A stretch of 64,000 bases of DNA, taken from contig CAVOIC010000011.1 of the NCBI GenBank assembly GCA_963695985.1, positions 462,180-526,179 of the forward strand. Reading direction: 5' to 3'. Positions 9,201 through 17,913 of this stretch are shown one piece after another (within the stretch, counting starts at the first letter, position 1; each line of letters opens with the position of its first letter). The stretch is from DATBVX01 sp963695985. GTDB lineage: Bacteria; Pseudomonadota; Gammaproteobacteria; Steroidobacterales; Steroidobacteraceae. The notes under the pieces were generated by a model. That model had not been told where the DNA came from, did not search any database, and worked only from the letters and a program-made list of their open reading frames with translations. The position numbers and the translations under genes are program-made.

Positions 9201-11652
9201 GGACTCGCTGTTCCGCCGCATCGATCCTGATTACCACTATCCGACCTTCGGCGATGACAGCGTCGTGGAGGAGCTCGCTCCTACATTGGGCAAATTGTAC
9301 GTCAAGGTGAGCCACGATGAGAGTCATGCGCTCTGGGGCAATTTCAAGATCGGTTACATGGACAACGAGCTCGCACAAGTCGACCGTGGGCTCTACGGCG
9401 GCAACGCGCACTGGCAGTCCGATGCCGCCACGGATTTCGGCGAGCAGCGCCTCGCGCTCGATGCATTTGCAGCTGAGCCGGGAACAGTGGCGAGCCGTGA
9501 AGAGTTCCGAGGGACCGGCGGGTCGCTCTACTTTCTGCGCAACCAGGACATTCTCACCGGCTCCGAGCGTGTCCGCATCGAGCTGCGTGACAAGGACTCC
9601 GGGCTCGTCACCGGGGTCGTGAACCTGCGACCAGTGCTCGATTACGACATCGATTATCTCCAGGGCCGCATCCTGCTGGCCGAGCCCTTGTCCTCGATTG
9701 AGGATGACGGCCAGCTGGTTCACAGCGGCGGCCTCAGCGGACAGGAGGCGTTCCTGGTGGTGCGCTATGAGTACACGCCCGGCTTCACAGACATCAACGC
9801 GCTGAGCACCGGCGGCCAGGGCCATTACTGGCTGAATGACCACGTCAAGCTCGGCCTGACCGCCAGCAGCAGTGACGAGGGAGACAGCGACAGCAACCTC
9901 CGCGGAGCGGATCTGACACTCAGGAAGAGTGCGAACTCCTGGTTGAAAGTGCAGGGGGGGAGAAGTGAAGGCCTGGTGTCGAGTTCACTGTCTTCCAATG
10001 ACGGTGGCTTCGGCTTCGTGAGCCAGGACGACGTCTCCTTCACCGATGCGAGTGCAGACGGCTATCGCGCGGATCTCAGCGTCGGGCTCGACGATTTCTT
10101 CTCCGGAAGCAGGGGTCGCCTGACGCTCTACACACAGAACCTCGATGCTGGCTATTCGGCGCCCGGGTTCGCAACGCTCACAGACCGCCAGCAGTATGGC
10201 GGCACGTTCAGACTGCCCTTGGGCGAGCGACTGCAGGTGAGCGCCAAGGCGGACAAGAAGGTGCAGGATCTGGGACTCGAAACCACGGCTCAGGAGGTGG
10301 ACGTCGGCTTCCAGGTGAGCAAGCAATGGAACCTGAGCACCGGCGTGAGGAAGGACGAGCGCACGGACAACTCGCCGATCGTCCCATTGACCCAGGAGCA
10401 GGGCGAGCGCACGGACGCAGTCGTGCAACTAAGTTTCGACTCGCTGGCTTCCTGGCGTGCCTACGCGTTCGCCCAGGACACTGTGTCGAAGACCGAGGAC
10501 CGCGAGGACAACGGCCGCTTTGGAGTCGGCAGCTCCTATCAGTTCGGCAACCGTTTTCGCATGAACATGGAGGTTTCCGACGGCGATTTTGGAGCTGGTG
10601 GCAGGCTCGGCACCAATTATCTGCTCTCAGACCGCACGAACCTGTATCTCAACTATGGGCTGGAGAACGAGCGCACGGACAACGGAGAGCGCACCCGCAG
10701 AGGTAACCTGATCTCCGGCGCGAAGTGGCGGCTGTCGGACAGCAGCAGCGTCTACGCCGAAGAGCGGTACCAGGACACGGATCAGATGGCGGGCCTCACG
10801 CATGCCACCGGCGTCAATCTGACCGCAAATGATCGCTGGAACCTGGGCGCCAACATGGAGGTCGGCACCCTCACGGACAGCCAGACCGGTGCGGACACGA
10901 AACGCAAGGCGGGCGGTGTCCGTATTGGTTACGCCTTCGACACGGTGCAGATCTCGAGCGGAATCGAATACCGCTTCGACAACAGCGAGCAACCGGACGC
11001 CACGACGACGGAAAGGACGACGTGGATCTTCAGAAACAATTTCAAGTACCAGCTCACGCCGGACTGGCGAGTTGTCGGCAAACTCAACCATTCCTTGAGC
11101 GAAAGCTCGCTCGGCCAGTTCTATGACGGCGGATTCACCGAGGCTGTGATCGGCTACGGCTACCGTCCGGTGCTCAACGACCGGCTCACCGCACTCGCCA
11201 AGTACACTTACTTCTACAACGTACCGACGACGGAACAGGTGACGCCGCAGAATGTCGCAGCGCAGTTCATCCAGAAGAGCCATATCGCTTCCCTGGATCT
11301 CACGTACGACCTTACCGAGCACTGGTCCATCGGCGGGAAGTATGCCTACCGTATCGGCGAGATGAGCCTGGAGCGCGAAGACCCGCAGTTCCTCGACAAC
11401 ACGGCGCAACTCCTGATCCTGCGGGCCGACTGGCGGTTCGGGCAGTATTGGGAGGGCCTGGTCGAGGGTCGCATGCTCGACATGCCCGATCTCGATGAGC
11501 AACGCGGCGGCGCTCTGCTCGGCATCTATCGGTATCTGGGCGAGCACGTGAAGGCTGGAGCCGGCTACAACTTCACGCAATTTTCGGAAGACCTGACGGA
11601 CCTGAGCTTCGACCACCAGGGTGTGTTCATCAACGTGATCGGGTCGATGTAA
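6265..11652 (+). CDS. Multi-domain outer-membrane protein: three OmpA-like domains, acidic repeats, C-terminal barrel
   Basis: 1795 residues from the ATG at 6265 (a longer in-frame start at 6151 lies inside the previous gene). Signal peptide cleaved near AVA-ET. OmpA-like peptidoglycan-binding domains span about 84-197, 246-362 and 392-508; each ends with an R(N)RRVEV- or NRRIEV-like motif, although the third is divergent. Residues 725-825 contain three copies of an acidic unit with SDVTT(D/E)xES. A beta-sandwich linker follows, then about 600 residues of alternating polar/aromatic strands to the stop, typical of an outer-membrane barrel. The protein ends GVFINVIGSM, without the usual terminal Phe/Trp. 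It is translationally close to the DUF11 protein and likely anchors or exports it. The exact class of barrel is not recognised. Confidence 0.8.
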   Translation: MRKHSYLSLICGLTMSTVAVAETVTEQAPGQAVERQLPSDEPVSQWVHDPELFKSEAGDKLEVLDVAGETLETVKLTNVIPPIHFESGVADIPQRDVELLRKVLDGVRNRRNVRLHLVGHADDQPLSEALARTFGDNAGLSRERAGEVAEFLQRALTLPPDAITYEWAGDTRPLASNATAEGRARNRRVEVEVWYDAPKERITQEEFLVPEEFKTVKVCRMETLCKLRFKEGQARRARVKNLVPPLHYEDENTVVSEEFIEHIRKGLNNLRDKQNVVVKFIGYTDDAPLTGRNERIYGDQVALSKARALRVALAVQEALKLPSAAVTSDGRGASQPLARNDTPQGRALNRRIEVQFWHDDPLQELPDEPQLCPATDGAEVVTKIYDPPWGSIAPLQLEKGRPIIPPGYTEQLRRAMADISDKSNVRLRFVGYTANERLDRRTAAIYGDDVGLSAARARRAMEAIKQQMELSPKQAEHEGRGYVHSSDVVNTGFTQDETSQVVVQVVYDELAVLDDYEGVDITRLTRELSTKSSFGLNLMHISVDGEPIDDPDRSSSDVQRCTDVALEKADIQFQFDNLTSRPRLSVVALPTDVAFHPLGNELLFGQPVRFSMYANYWSFIERAEVRIFQAGQSVEDAPLAVVKVDPSGLAEWQPVVPRSAGSGRALKYVLRAYGQNGQFDDTRPQSLSMMIDGGSDAEGLPDERVAKREDAAPAPQEELPAGNDASDVTTDVESKDAALKLEAAAAAMPDLELAADDSDSDVTTDVESEDATSAVEPMSEEELVADDGESDVTTEAESEDATPKQEHAAPMPEGELLAGYGESNLAVQNIRLGSGTVKVHGSHIPPQHTVWVAGRQVPVDAKGNFVAEAILPAGMHTVEVAVLDEADNGTLYLRDLEFERKDRFYVGIADLTVSESRTSGPAELLQGQNAPYDINSSLDGRLAFYVTEKFPDHWRVTASADTREGPVQDLFSNFLDKSPDSLFRRIDPDYHYPTFGDDSVVEELAPTLGKLYVKVSHDESHALWGNFKIGYMDNELAQVDRGLYGGNAHWQSDAATDFGEQRLALDAFAAEPGTVASREEFRGTGGSLYFLRNQDILTGSERVRIELRDKDSGLVTGVVNLRPVLDYDIDYLQGRILLAEPLSSIEDDGQLVHSGGLSGQEAFLVVRYEYTPGFTDINALSTGGQGHYWLNDHVKLGLTASSSDEGDSDSNLRGADLTLRKSANSWLKVQGGRSEGLVSSSLSSNDGGFGFVSQDDVSFTDASADGYRADLSVGLDDFFSGSRGRLTLYTQNLDAGYSAPGFATLTDRQQYGGTFRLPLGERLQVSAKADKKVQDLGLETTAQEVDVGFQVSKQWNLSTGVRKDERTDNSPIVPLTQEQGERTDAVVQLSFDSLASWRAYAFAQDTVSKTEDREDNGRFGVGSSYQFGNRFRMNMEVSDGDFGAGGRLGTNYLLSDRTNLYLNYGLENERTDNGERTRRGNLISGAKWRLSDSSSVYAEERYQDTDQMAGLTHATGVNLTANDRWNLGANMEVGTLTDSQTGADTKRKAGGVRIGYAFDTVQISSGIEYRFDNSEQPDATTTERTTWIFRNNFKYQLTPDWRVVGKLNHSLSESSLGQFYDGGFTEAVIGYGYRPVLNDRLTALAKYTYFYNVPTTEQVTPQNVAAQFIQKSHIASLDLTYDLTEHWSIGGKYAYRIGEMSLEREDPQFLDNTAQLLILRADWRFGQYWEGLVEGRMLDMPDLDEQRGGALLGIYRYLGEHVKAGAGYNFTQFSEDLTDLSFDHQGVFINVIGSM

Positions 11653-11653
11653 C

Positions 11654-12307
11654 GTGGCCGTGCAAGGCATCTACAAGAACTTCGCGATGAGCTGGCGCGC
11701 GTATCGAGCATGGAATCGCGCGTGCCTGCTTAATGCGTGGCGAGCGACGCGCGGACACTTCGGCGGCGGGTGGCGCAGCGTAATCGAGGTACTCGGGCCA
11801 TGGTTCGCGACGACGCTCGCCCTCTACCTGTGGGGCGGCGACGCGGACCCTGCCCGGGACACTGTCGAGCCGATCGCCACGGGCGCCGTGGTGAGCGTGC
11901 TGTGGATTGCCATCGTGCTCTGCTGGAACTTCGGCCTGGCACCTTATCGGCTGTGGCGCGCGGCCTTGGCGCGTATTGCGCGTCTGCAGATGGCTACCGG
12001 TCGAAGTATCGACCCACAGGCTATCGCGCAGGAGCTGGAGCTGTGCATCAAGAAGGGGACGGCGCTGATGGATTCCGCAGCCCCCTCCAAGAGCCAGCTG
12101 TCTGAGTGGTACGAACGAGTCCTGCGCGTGGTGTCACGCGCAGGCGACGGCGACCGCGCCATGCTCGAGACCTTGGGACCAGCCCCCGGGACGCGTGGCG
12201 GCCCCTTGGAGCTACTGATTCTCAGCAATCGAATCGAGAAGCTCCGCCTGATCCTGGACCGGCAATATTCTGGCCATTTTGGAAGCTACCGCGCACAAGC
12301 GCGATGA
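11654..12307 (+). CDS. Inner-membrane protein of unknown function, last gene of the surface operon
   Basis: 217 residues, beginning with a GTG 1 nt after the stop of the outer-membrane protein; an ATG at 11687 is an alternative start. Two hydrophobic segments lie at about residues 48-62 and 72-95, followed by a cytoplasmic helical domain with several Arg/Leu-rich amphipathic stretches. No family is recognised. The near-overlap with the previous gene means it is co-translated with it, so a role in assembly or signalling for the same surface structure is likely. Confidence 0.7.
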   Translation: MAVQGIYKNFAMSWRAYRAWNRACLLNAWRATRGHFGGGWRSVIEVLGPWFATTLALYLWGGDADPARDTVEPIATGAVVSVLWIAIVLCWNFGLAPYRLWRAALARIARLQMATGRSIDPQAIAQELELCIKKGTALMDSAAPSKSQLSEWYERVLRVVSRAGDGDRAMLETLGPAPGTRGGPLELLILSNRIEKLRLILDRQYSGHFGSYRAQAR

Positions 12308-12412
12308 TGGTCTGCGCGTCAGTGCGGCCGGGCTCGCGGCGTCCATTGGGATGAAGCTGCACCGTGCACTTCGGAATTCAGGCGGACTGAGTAGCCGGGC
12401 GTTAGATCGGCG

Positions 12413-14167
12413 TTACGTGAGCCTCGAGAGAATCTGCTTGAAGCGGGGATACTCGTGCAAGGGCGCGAGATCGTTGTCGTTCAAGATCCACTCGCGATGG
12501 CCCCGACCGGTACCGACGGCGCGATCCAGGAAATCGAGTGCGCGTTCGTATTCTCCGCCGAGCGACGCCGTACACGCGGCCGTATATAAGGTGCGGTAGT
12601 CATCGGGCCGCAGTGCGAGCGCCCGGTCCAGCAAGCGATTCGCTTCGTCACGCCTGCCGAGCAGCATGAGTACGCCGGCGGCGTGATCGCTCGCGTAAGA
12701 GTCGTCGGGATCGATGGCGAGATGGCGCTCTAGCGCCTGCCATGAGCGGCGCAACGCACTTTGCTCCTGCGCCCGGTCCTTCGTTGCCTGGTATTCCTGT
12801 AATGCCAATGTGATCGGCCGGTAGTCATCGGGCTGGATCTCGAATGCCAGCTCGTAGTGCTTTGCGGCAAGGGCGTGCTCGCCACGGGCGGCCCAGTACT
12901 TGGCGAACCAGTAGTGAGCGTGGAAGTGCCGTGGATCGAGCGCGAGCGCGCGTTCGAAGGCGTGCTGCGCCTCGTCCAGCTGGCCAGTCAGCTGCAGCGC
13001 ATTGCCGCGAGCGACGTGGGCGTCCGGGAGATCCGGCGCGAGCTCGATGGCTCGCTGGCTCGCCGCGACGGCATCGGCAGCCGTGATGCCGGCGACGACG
13101 TTTCGTTGCCGCAGCAACTGTGTGAGCACGTCCGCAAGCCCTGCGTACGCATCGGCAAACGCCGGGTCGAGACGAATCGCCTCGCGAAACATCTCGACGG
13201 CGGCGCGCTGCTCTGCCTCCTTCTCCTTGTTGAGTAGCTGGCGGCCGCGCAAGTAACGCTCGTACGCGGGAGCGTTCTTCGTGCCGCGCCGCTTCAGCCG
13301 CGAAGCGTCGGACTCCAGAAGATTCACGCGCAACGCCGCGACGATGTCGCGCGCGATCTCCTCCTGAACGGCGAAGATGTCTTCGATATTCCGATCGAAT
13401 GTCTGCGACCAGAGATGGAAGCCGTCCGCGACATTGATGAGCTGCGCCGTGATGCGCAAGCGGTCTCCGGCCTTGCGCACGCTGCCCTCCAGGAACGATT
13501 GGACGTTGAGCAGTCGGCCCACCTCGCGAGGATCCGCCGCACGACCCTTCATCTGAAAGGAGGCCGAGCGTGAGGCCACGCGCAGACCGCTCACTGCGCA
13601 CAGTGCATTGATGATTTCTTCTGCCATGCCTTCGCAAAAGTAGTCCTGGTTCTTCTCGGAGCTCATGTCCACAAAAGGGAGTATCGCCACACGCGGCCGG
13701 GAGCCCTTTGCCGCCGCACCTGGCGCAGGCGCATCCGCTGTGCGTCGGCCGATCAGTCGATCCAGGAGCAGTACCACGATCATCAGCGCCAGCAGCGCCA
13801 GCATCGACTCGTTCGCCGGGCGATGCAGGAGCCAGCGATCCGCGAGCAGTGCGAACACGGCAAGTGCCAAGACCGCTAGGATCAATCCGTCGAGCTTGCG
13901 CGCACTGACCTCATGAAGTGAGGGCAGGCTCGGCTTGCGGTGAAAGAGCCAGGAGCCGAGCAGCACCAGCGGCAACCCGGCAGCGAGCGCGTAAATCAAC
14001 CATGGCAGCGCGCGATGAACCGGCTCGAACGTTTCGCCGATGACGGTCGTAACGTGCACGATCAACCAGGCCAAGCCCAGGTAGGCGGCCGTCAAGCGAA
14101 AGACGTTGCGTCTTTTCAGTCGCTCGAGAAACTTGAACTCGAGACCGCCGAGATCGTGGCCGCTCAC
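12413..14167 (-). CDS. Membrane-anchored TolB-like/TPR protein (adenylate-cyclase-accessory type)
   Basis: 584 residues from a GTG at 14167 that has GGAGG 6 nt upstream; a GTG at 14200 is less well placed. The N-terminus (FLERLKRRNVFR) is the usual opening of this family, followed by membrane segments (about 20-40, 53-75, 92-110 and 120-138). A TolB-N-like domain (VAILPFVDMSSEKNQDYF) covers about 160-300, and the rest consists of TPR units rich in A-x-A-x-x-L-D-P. Family members usually carry an N-terminal DNA-binding or cyclase domain; this one has only the membrane part. It probably acts as a scaffold or signalling protein. Transcribed towards the surface operon (convergent). Confidence 0.8.
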   Translation of the reverse strand: MSGHDLGGLEFKFLERLKRRNVFRLTAAYLGLAWLIVHVTTVIGETFEPVHRALPWLIYALAAGLPLVLLGSWLFHRKPSLPSLHEVSARKLDGLILAVLALAVFALLADRWLLHRPANESMLALLALMIVVLLLDRLIGRRTADAPAPGAAAKGSRPRVAILPFVDMSSEKNQDYFCEGMAEEIINALCAVSGLRVASRSASFQMKGRAADPREVGRLLNVQSFLEGSVRKAGDRLRITAQLINVADGFHLWSQTFDRNIEDIFAVQEEIARDIVAALRVNLLESDASRLKRRGTKNAPAYERYLRGRQLLNKEKEAEQRAAVEMFREAIRLDPAFADAYAGLADVLTQLLRQRNVVAGITAADAVAASQRAIELAPDLPDAHVARGNALQLTGQLDEAQHAFERALALDPRHFHAHYWFAKYWAARGEHALAAKHYELAFEIQPDDYRPITLALQEYQATKDRAQEQSALRRSWQALERHLAIDPDDSYASDHAAGVLMLLGRRDEANRLLDRALALRPDDYRTLYTAACTASLGGEYERALDFLDRAVGTGRGHREWILNDNDLAPLHEYPRFKQILSRLT

Positions 14168-14238
14168 GCAGTCCCTCCGCGCCTGCTTATTCTTGGCCAC
14201 ATTCTAGAGGCGCACGGCTCCCGGGTCGATTTCGAGTT

Positions 14239-15252
14239 CTAATCGCTCCCAGATTGCACTGCGAACTCGCGATAACGAGCTGGAGTGAGGCCCAACAGCC
14301 GGACGAAGGCGCGCCTCATCACATCGACGCTGCCGAATCCAACAGAAGCGGCCACGTGCTTGAGCCCTCCATCCGTGCGTTCGAGCTGACTACGCGCCGC
14401 CTCCACGCGCATCTGAAGCACGTACTGGGACGGCGTCGTGCCGACCTCTCGGGTAAATACGCGCTCGAAGTTTCGAACGCTCATCGACATCCGATCCGCG
14501 AGGTCCTCCACCGACAGTCTCGTCTTGAGGTGCTCGGCAATCCAGATCTGCAGCTCACGGATTGAGGCCATTTCGGAAGCCTGTGCGGCGAGAGAGACGC
14601 TCACCTGCGGCTGGCCACCCGGCCGGCGCAGAAACAGCACCAGCTCGCGTGCGGCTTCGTGTGCGAGAGCGGCGCCGCAATCTTCCTCGACCCACGCGAG
14701 CGCGAGATCGATGCCCGCGGAAATGCCGGCCGAGGTGTAGATGTTCCCGTCCTTGACCCAGAGCGGGTCATGCTCGACGCGCACGCTGGGATAGCGCGCC
14801 GCCAGCTCGCGGCCGTACTTCCAGTGCGTGGTCGCCCGGCGCCCATTCAGGAGCCCGGCCTCCGCGAGCATAAAAGAGCCAACACACACGGCACCGAGCC
14901 GCCGCACCTCGACCGCCCTCTTCTTAAGCCAGGCGGATAGCGCCGCGTCACGCGTTGAGCGCGTGCCCAGCCCGCAGACCAGGAGCACGGAGTCGCACTC
15001 ACCTTCGACTTTGTTGAAGTGATGTCGGGCGATGAAGGTCAATACACCGCCCTCGCCGTCGACCTTCAGGCGGTCCGAGTTCGTGACGACCTCAATCGTG
15101 TAAATGGTCCTGCCCGCAAGGCGATTGATCGAGTTGAACACCTGCAGGGGTCCAACCAGATCGAGCTCATCGACCGGCGGCACAACGACGACGACGATCC
15201 GGCGGCTCGAGGAGTGGCGGCGCAAGCCAGGTTTCTTCGAAGCAGAGGCCAT
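14239..15252 (-). CDS. GlxA-family AraC-type transcriptional regulator
   Basis: 337 residues from the ATG at 15252. The N-terminal half is a DJ-1/PfpI-like domain (VVVPPVDELDLVGPLQVF), with the Cys of the nucleophile elbow in GAVCVGSFMLAEAGLL followed by the typical NGRRATTHW. The C-terminal 110 residues are an AraC double helix-turn-helix (LSVEDLADRMSMSVRNFERVF and a second helix pair ending LTPARYRE). This combination marks GlxA/FtrA-type regulators, which usually control nearby catabolic or stress genes. It is divergent from the exported protein at 15389, its most likely target. Confidence 0.88.
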   Translation of the reverse strand: MASASKKPGLRRHSSSRRIVVVVVPPVDELDLVGPLQVFNSINRLAGRTIYTIEVVTNSDRLKVDGEGGVLTFIARHHFNKVEGECDSVLLVCGLGTRSTRDAALSAWLKKRAVEVRRLGAVCVGSFMLAEAGLLNGRRATTHWKYGRELAARYPSVRVEHDPLWVKDGNIYTSAGISAGIDLALAWVEEDCGAALAHEAARELVLFLRRPGGQPQVSVSLAAQASEMASIRELQIWIAEHLKTRLSVEDLADRMSMSVRNFERVFTREVGTTPSQYVLQMRVEAARSQLERTDGGLKHVAASVGFGSVDVMRRAFVRLLGLTPARYREFAVQSGSD

Positions 15253-15388
15253 ACGTCCACTGACTATGCCGCCGCGTCGAAGCCTCTCGCAAGCGGAACG
15301 AGAGCGATGGCGGAATTCGTCGGAGCTGTGTCGCAAATCGCCGTGTCTTCCTCCGATAGGCTGATGCCACGCCGTGGGAGGAAAGATC

Positions 15389-16120
15389 ATGAAGCATCGT
15401 TGGCTTGGGATCGTTGGCTCTATGCTTCTCGCGGGCACGCTGTTTCCCACGCTCGTCGGCGCTCAAACCGCTCAAGCTTCCCCAGCCGAACGGGGTCCGT
15501 ACGCACGCATCGCGATCCTGCGTCCCCATGACGGGGACACGGTCGACTTCGAAGCCGGGTACATCCGACACCTCGAGTGGCACCGGCAGGCCAAGGACAC
15601 TTGGGTCTGGTATGGCTGGACCATCTGGGCCGGTGAACGACAGCGGTGGTTCGTCTACGCAACGTTTGGACACTCGGCCGCCAGCCTGGACAGCCCGGTG
15701 GCCCCGGCGGAGGACGAGCGAGACAACATTTCCAACGTCACGCCACACGCCCAGTACCTGGGGAACGCGCTCTACGAGTACCTGCCGGGGCTCTCGCGTG
15801 GCACAGGTGAGCCGCAAGCGACCCCTCGGCTCGAGTTCACGACCGTGGACCTCGTGCCCGGGGCAGAAAAGGCTTTCGAGGCGGCCCTCAGCGCAGACCA
15901 ATCAAGACTGCAGGGTGAGACACTCTGGTATCGGATGGTGGCGGGTGGAACCGCTCCGCGCTATGTCCGACTGCGTCCGCGACCCAGCCTGTCGGCGATT
16001 CTCGATGGAAGGAGCGAACAGGCGCTCCCTGACAAGGTCGACCATTTAATCGCGAAGACGACCGTCGAAATCCTGACTCTGCGACCCACGATGAGTTACG
16101 GCCTCTCGTCGGCTCTATGA
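15389..16120 (+). CDS. Exported protein of unknown function
   Basis: 243 residues; the ATG at 15389 has a strong GGGAGGAAAG ribosome-binding site. A clear signal peptide ends near residue 25 (LVGA-QT). The mature protein shows two similar halves with Trp/Tyr-rich strands (DTWVWYGWTIWAGERQRWF; later LWYRMVAGG) separated by LEFTTVDLVPGAEKAFEAAL, which resembles the duplicated ferredoxin-like fold of NIPSNAP/ABM domains. This is only a structural impression. Its promoter region is shared with the GlxA-type regulator. Confidence 0.7.
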   Translation: MKHRWLGIVGSMLLAGTLFPTLVGAQTAQASPAERGPYARIAILRPHDGDTVDFEAGYIRHLEWHRQAKDTWVWYGWTIWAGERQRWFVYATFGHSAASLDSPVAPAEDERDNISNVTPHAQYLGNALYEYLPGLSRGTGEPQATPRLEFTTVDLVPGAEKAFEAALSADQSRLQGETLWYRMVAGGTAPRYVRLRPRPSLSAILDGRSEQALPDKVDHLIAKTTVEILTLRPTMSYGLSSAL

Positions 16121-16329
16121 GCGCGCTCAATCGCTCCTTCTTCAAACGGCTGATCGGCCTCTTAGCGCGCGGCGCACTTCCTGTCGATAGCGTCCAGTGT
16201 TCCGATCCGAGCGATGCGCCTCATGAGCGGGAGACTCCCGCTGCTGGATCACAACCAGAGCGGCCGCCACGGATCGAGGCTGAATTCGACTCCCGACAAT
16301 TCCTGACGCGCTGGGCAAACTTCCGATGA
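16117..16329 (+). CDS. Possible small coupled gene (70 residues)
   Basis: An open frame starts at an ATG that overlaps the stop of the preceding gene (ATGA at 16117-16120) and ends at a TGA that overlaps the ATG of the glutathione transferase (ATGA at 16326-16329). This double coupling is unlikely to be random, but the product is Pro/Arg/Glu-rich after residue 20 and matches nothing recognised. It may be only a passage that keeps ribosomes moving, or chance. Confidence 0.3.
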   Translation: MSALNRSFFKRLIGLLARGALPVDSVQCSDPSDAPHERETPAAGSQPERPPRIEAEFDSRQFLTRWANFR

Positions 16330-16945
16330 AGCTCTACTACGCTCCGGGCGCGTGCTCGCTCTCGCCGCACATCGTGGCGCGCGAGGCCGGCCTGCCACTG
16401 CAGCTTGTGAGAGTGGACACCAAGACGCACCGCATCGAAGGCGGCCGCGATTTCTACGAGGTGAACCCGCGCGGCTACGTGCCCGTCCTGGAGATGGACG
16501 ATGGTGCGCTGCTGCGCGAAGGCTCGGCCGATCGTGCAGTTTCTCGCCGACAGCGCTCCGCAGGCACACCTCATCCCAGCCTGCCGGCACGATGGACCGC
16601 GTGCGTGCGCAGGAATGGCTGAACTTCATAGCCACGGAGTTTCACAAGCAGTTCATATGGCTACTCAGGGGCGGACCCGAGGAGGTACTGAGCGCGCAGC
16701 GGGTGAAGATCAGCAAGGTGCTCGCCGAGCTGGATCAGCACCTGAGCATGCGCAAGTTCATGACGGGCGACCAGTTCACCGTCGTCGATGCCTACGCGTT
16801 CACCATCACGAGCTGGTGCAATCTCGCGAAGGTGAAGTTCGATCTCCAGCCTTATGCGAACGTCCGCGCGTTCCTGGCGCGCGTCGCGGAACGACCTGCA
16901 GTCCAGGAAGCGCTTAAGGCCGAGGAGCTGGGGCTGCCGTCATGA
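16326..16945 (+). pseudogene. gst: Beta-class glutathione S-transferase, interrupted by two single-base insertions
   Basis: The frame at 16326 gives the beta-class N-terminus KLYYAPGACSLSPHIVAREAG, with the class-typical Cys10. After LLREG the match moves to the next frame (IVQFLADSAPQAHLIP) near 16523-16530, and again near 16579-16582 (AGTMDRVRAQEWLNFIATEF to the TGA at 16943). Removing one base at each point restores a 205-residue protein, the normal length for the family. Either both lesions are sequencing errors or the gene is a recent pseudogene. The intact enzyme would conjugate glutathione to electrophiles. Confidence 0.85.
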
Positions 16946-16991
16946 TGGCGCCGCGCACGCCGATGCCGCGCGACGCTTTCGCGGCGTGACG

Positions 16992-17888
16992 ATGCATTCG
17001 GAGCAGACCACAGCGAGCTCGCGTACGACTTCGCCTGTAATCCTGGCGTGTCTCGCCGCAACGTGGTTCGTCTGGGGATCGACGTACCTCGTTATCAGGC
17101 TTGCCCTGGTCAGCTTTCCGCCGTTCTTCCAGGGGGGCACGCGCTTCCTCGTCGCGGGGACACTCCTGTTGCTTTGGGTGTGGTGGCGCCGGCAGAAGCT
17201 GCCGACACTCGTGCAATGGCGCAACGCGGCGATCGTCGGTGCTGTCATGCTCGGCGGAAACATGGGTGGCGTCGTGTACGCCGAGCAGACCGTGGCGTCG
17301 GGCCTGGTGGTTGCGTTCATCGCCATCGTGCCGGCGCTGATCACGATCGCAAGCCTGCCATTCGGAATCAGGCCATCACGCCTCGAAGTGCTTGGCATCA
17401 GCCTCGGCATCGTCGGAGTGATGCTGCTCGTCCGCGGCGAGGCGTTCACCGCTTCGCCCGCTGGGTTGATCGCGATCACGATCGCGGCGCTCGGTTTCTC
17501 CATCGGCAGCGTACTGAGTCAGCACGTCTTCCGGTTGGCCCCCGCCTTCGCGGGATTCGCCAGCCAGATGATCTGTGCCGGAGCTGTCCTCATCCTGCTT
17601 TCGCTGCTCGCCGGAGAAACCTTTCACTGGCCGCCGCAGCCGCTCGCTGCAGCGGCATGGATGTATCTCGTGGTCTTCGGCTCGCTGATTGCCTTTTGCG
17701 CGTACATGGTGCTGTTATCCAAAACGAGGCCCGCGCTTGCATCGAGCAACAGCTTCGCGAATCCGGTAATCGGAATGTTCCTGGGCGTTTCACTGGGTGG
17801 CGAGAAGGTCAGCAGCCAGGAGTGGCTCGCGGTCGGCATCATCATACTGGGCGTGACGATGCTTATCCTTGGACGCCCAGGTCGGTAG
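16992..17888 (+). CDS. EamA/DMT-family exporter (YedA-like)
   Basis: 298 residues from the ATG at 16992. Ten hydrophobic segments fall in two EamA repeats. The first begins WFVWGSTYLVIRLAL, the family hallmark, and the second contains GSLIAFCAYMVLLSKTRPALA followed by FANPVIGMFLGVSLGGE. This pattern is that of the YedA-like drug/metabolite exporters. It is 46 bp downstream of the glutathione transferase and convergent with the K+ channel gene. The substrate cannot be predicted. Confidence 0.88.
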   Translation: MHSEQTTASSRTTSPVILACLAATWFVWGSTYLVIRLALVSFPPFFQGGTRFLVAGTLLLLWVWWRRQKLPTLVQWRNAAIVGAVMLGGNMGGVVYAEQTVASGLVVAFIAIVPALITIASLPFGIRPSRLEVLGISLGIVGVMLLVRGEAFTASPAGLIAITIAALGFSIGSVLSQHVFRLAPAFAGFASQMICAGAVLILLSLLAGETFHWPPQPLAAAAWMYLVVFGSLIAFCAYMVLLSKTRPALASSNSFANPVIGMFLGVSLGGEKVSSQEWLAVGIIILGVTMLILGRPGR

Positions 17889-17913
17889 CGCAGCGATCTC
17901 GTCAAGTTGCATC

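Noticed and set aside
12308..12412. Possible terminator between the convergent surface operon and the TPR gene
   Set aside because: Only weak inverted repeats without a T-run were found.
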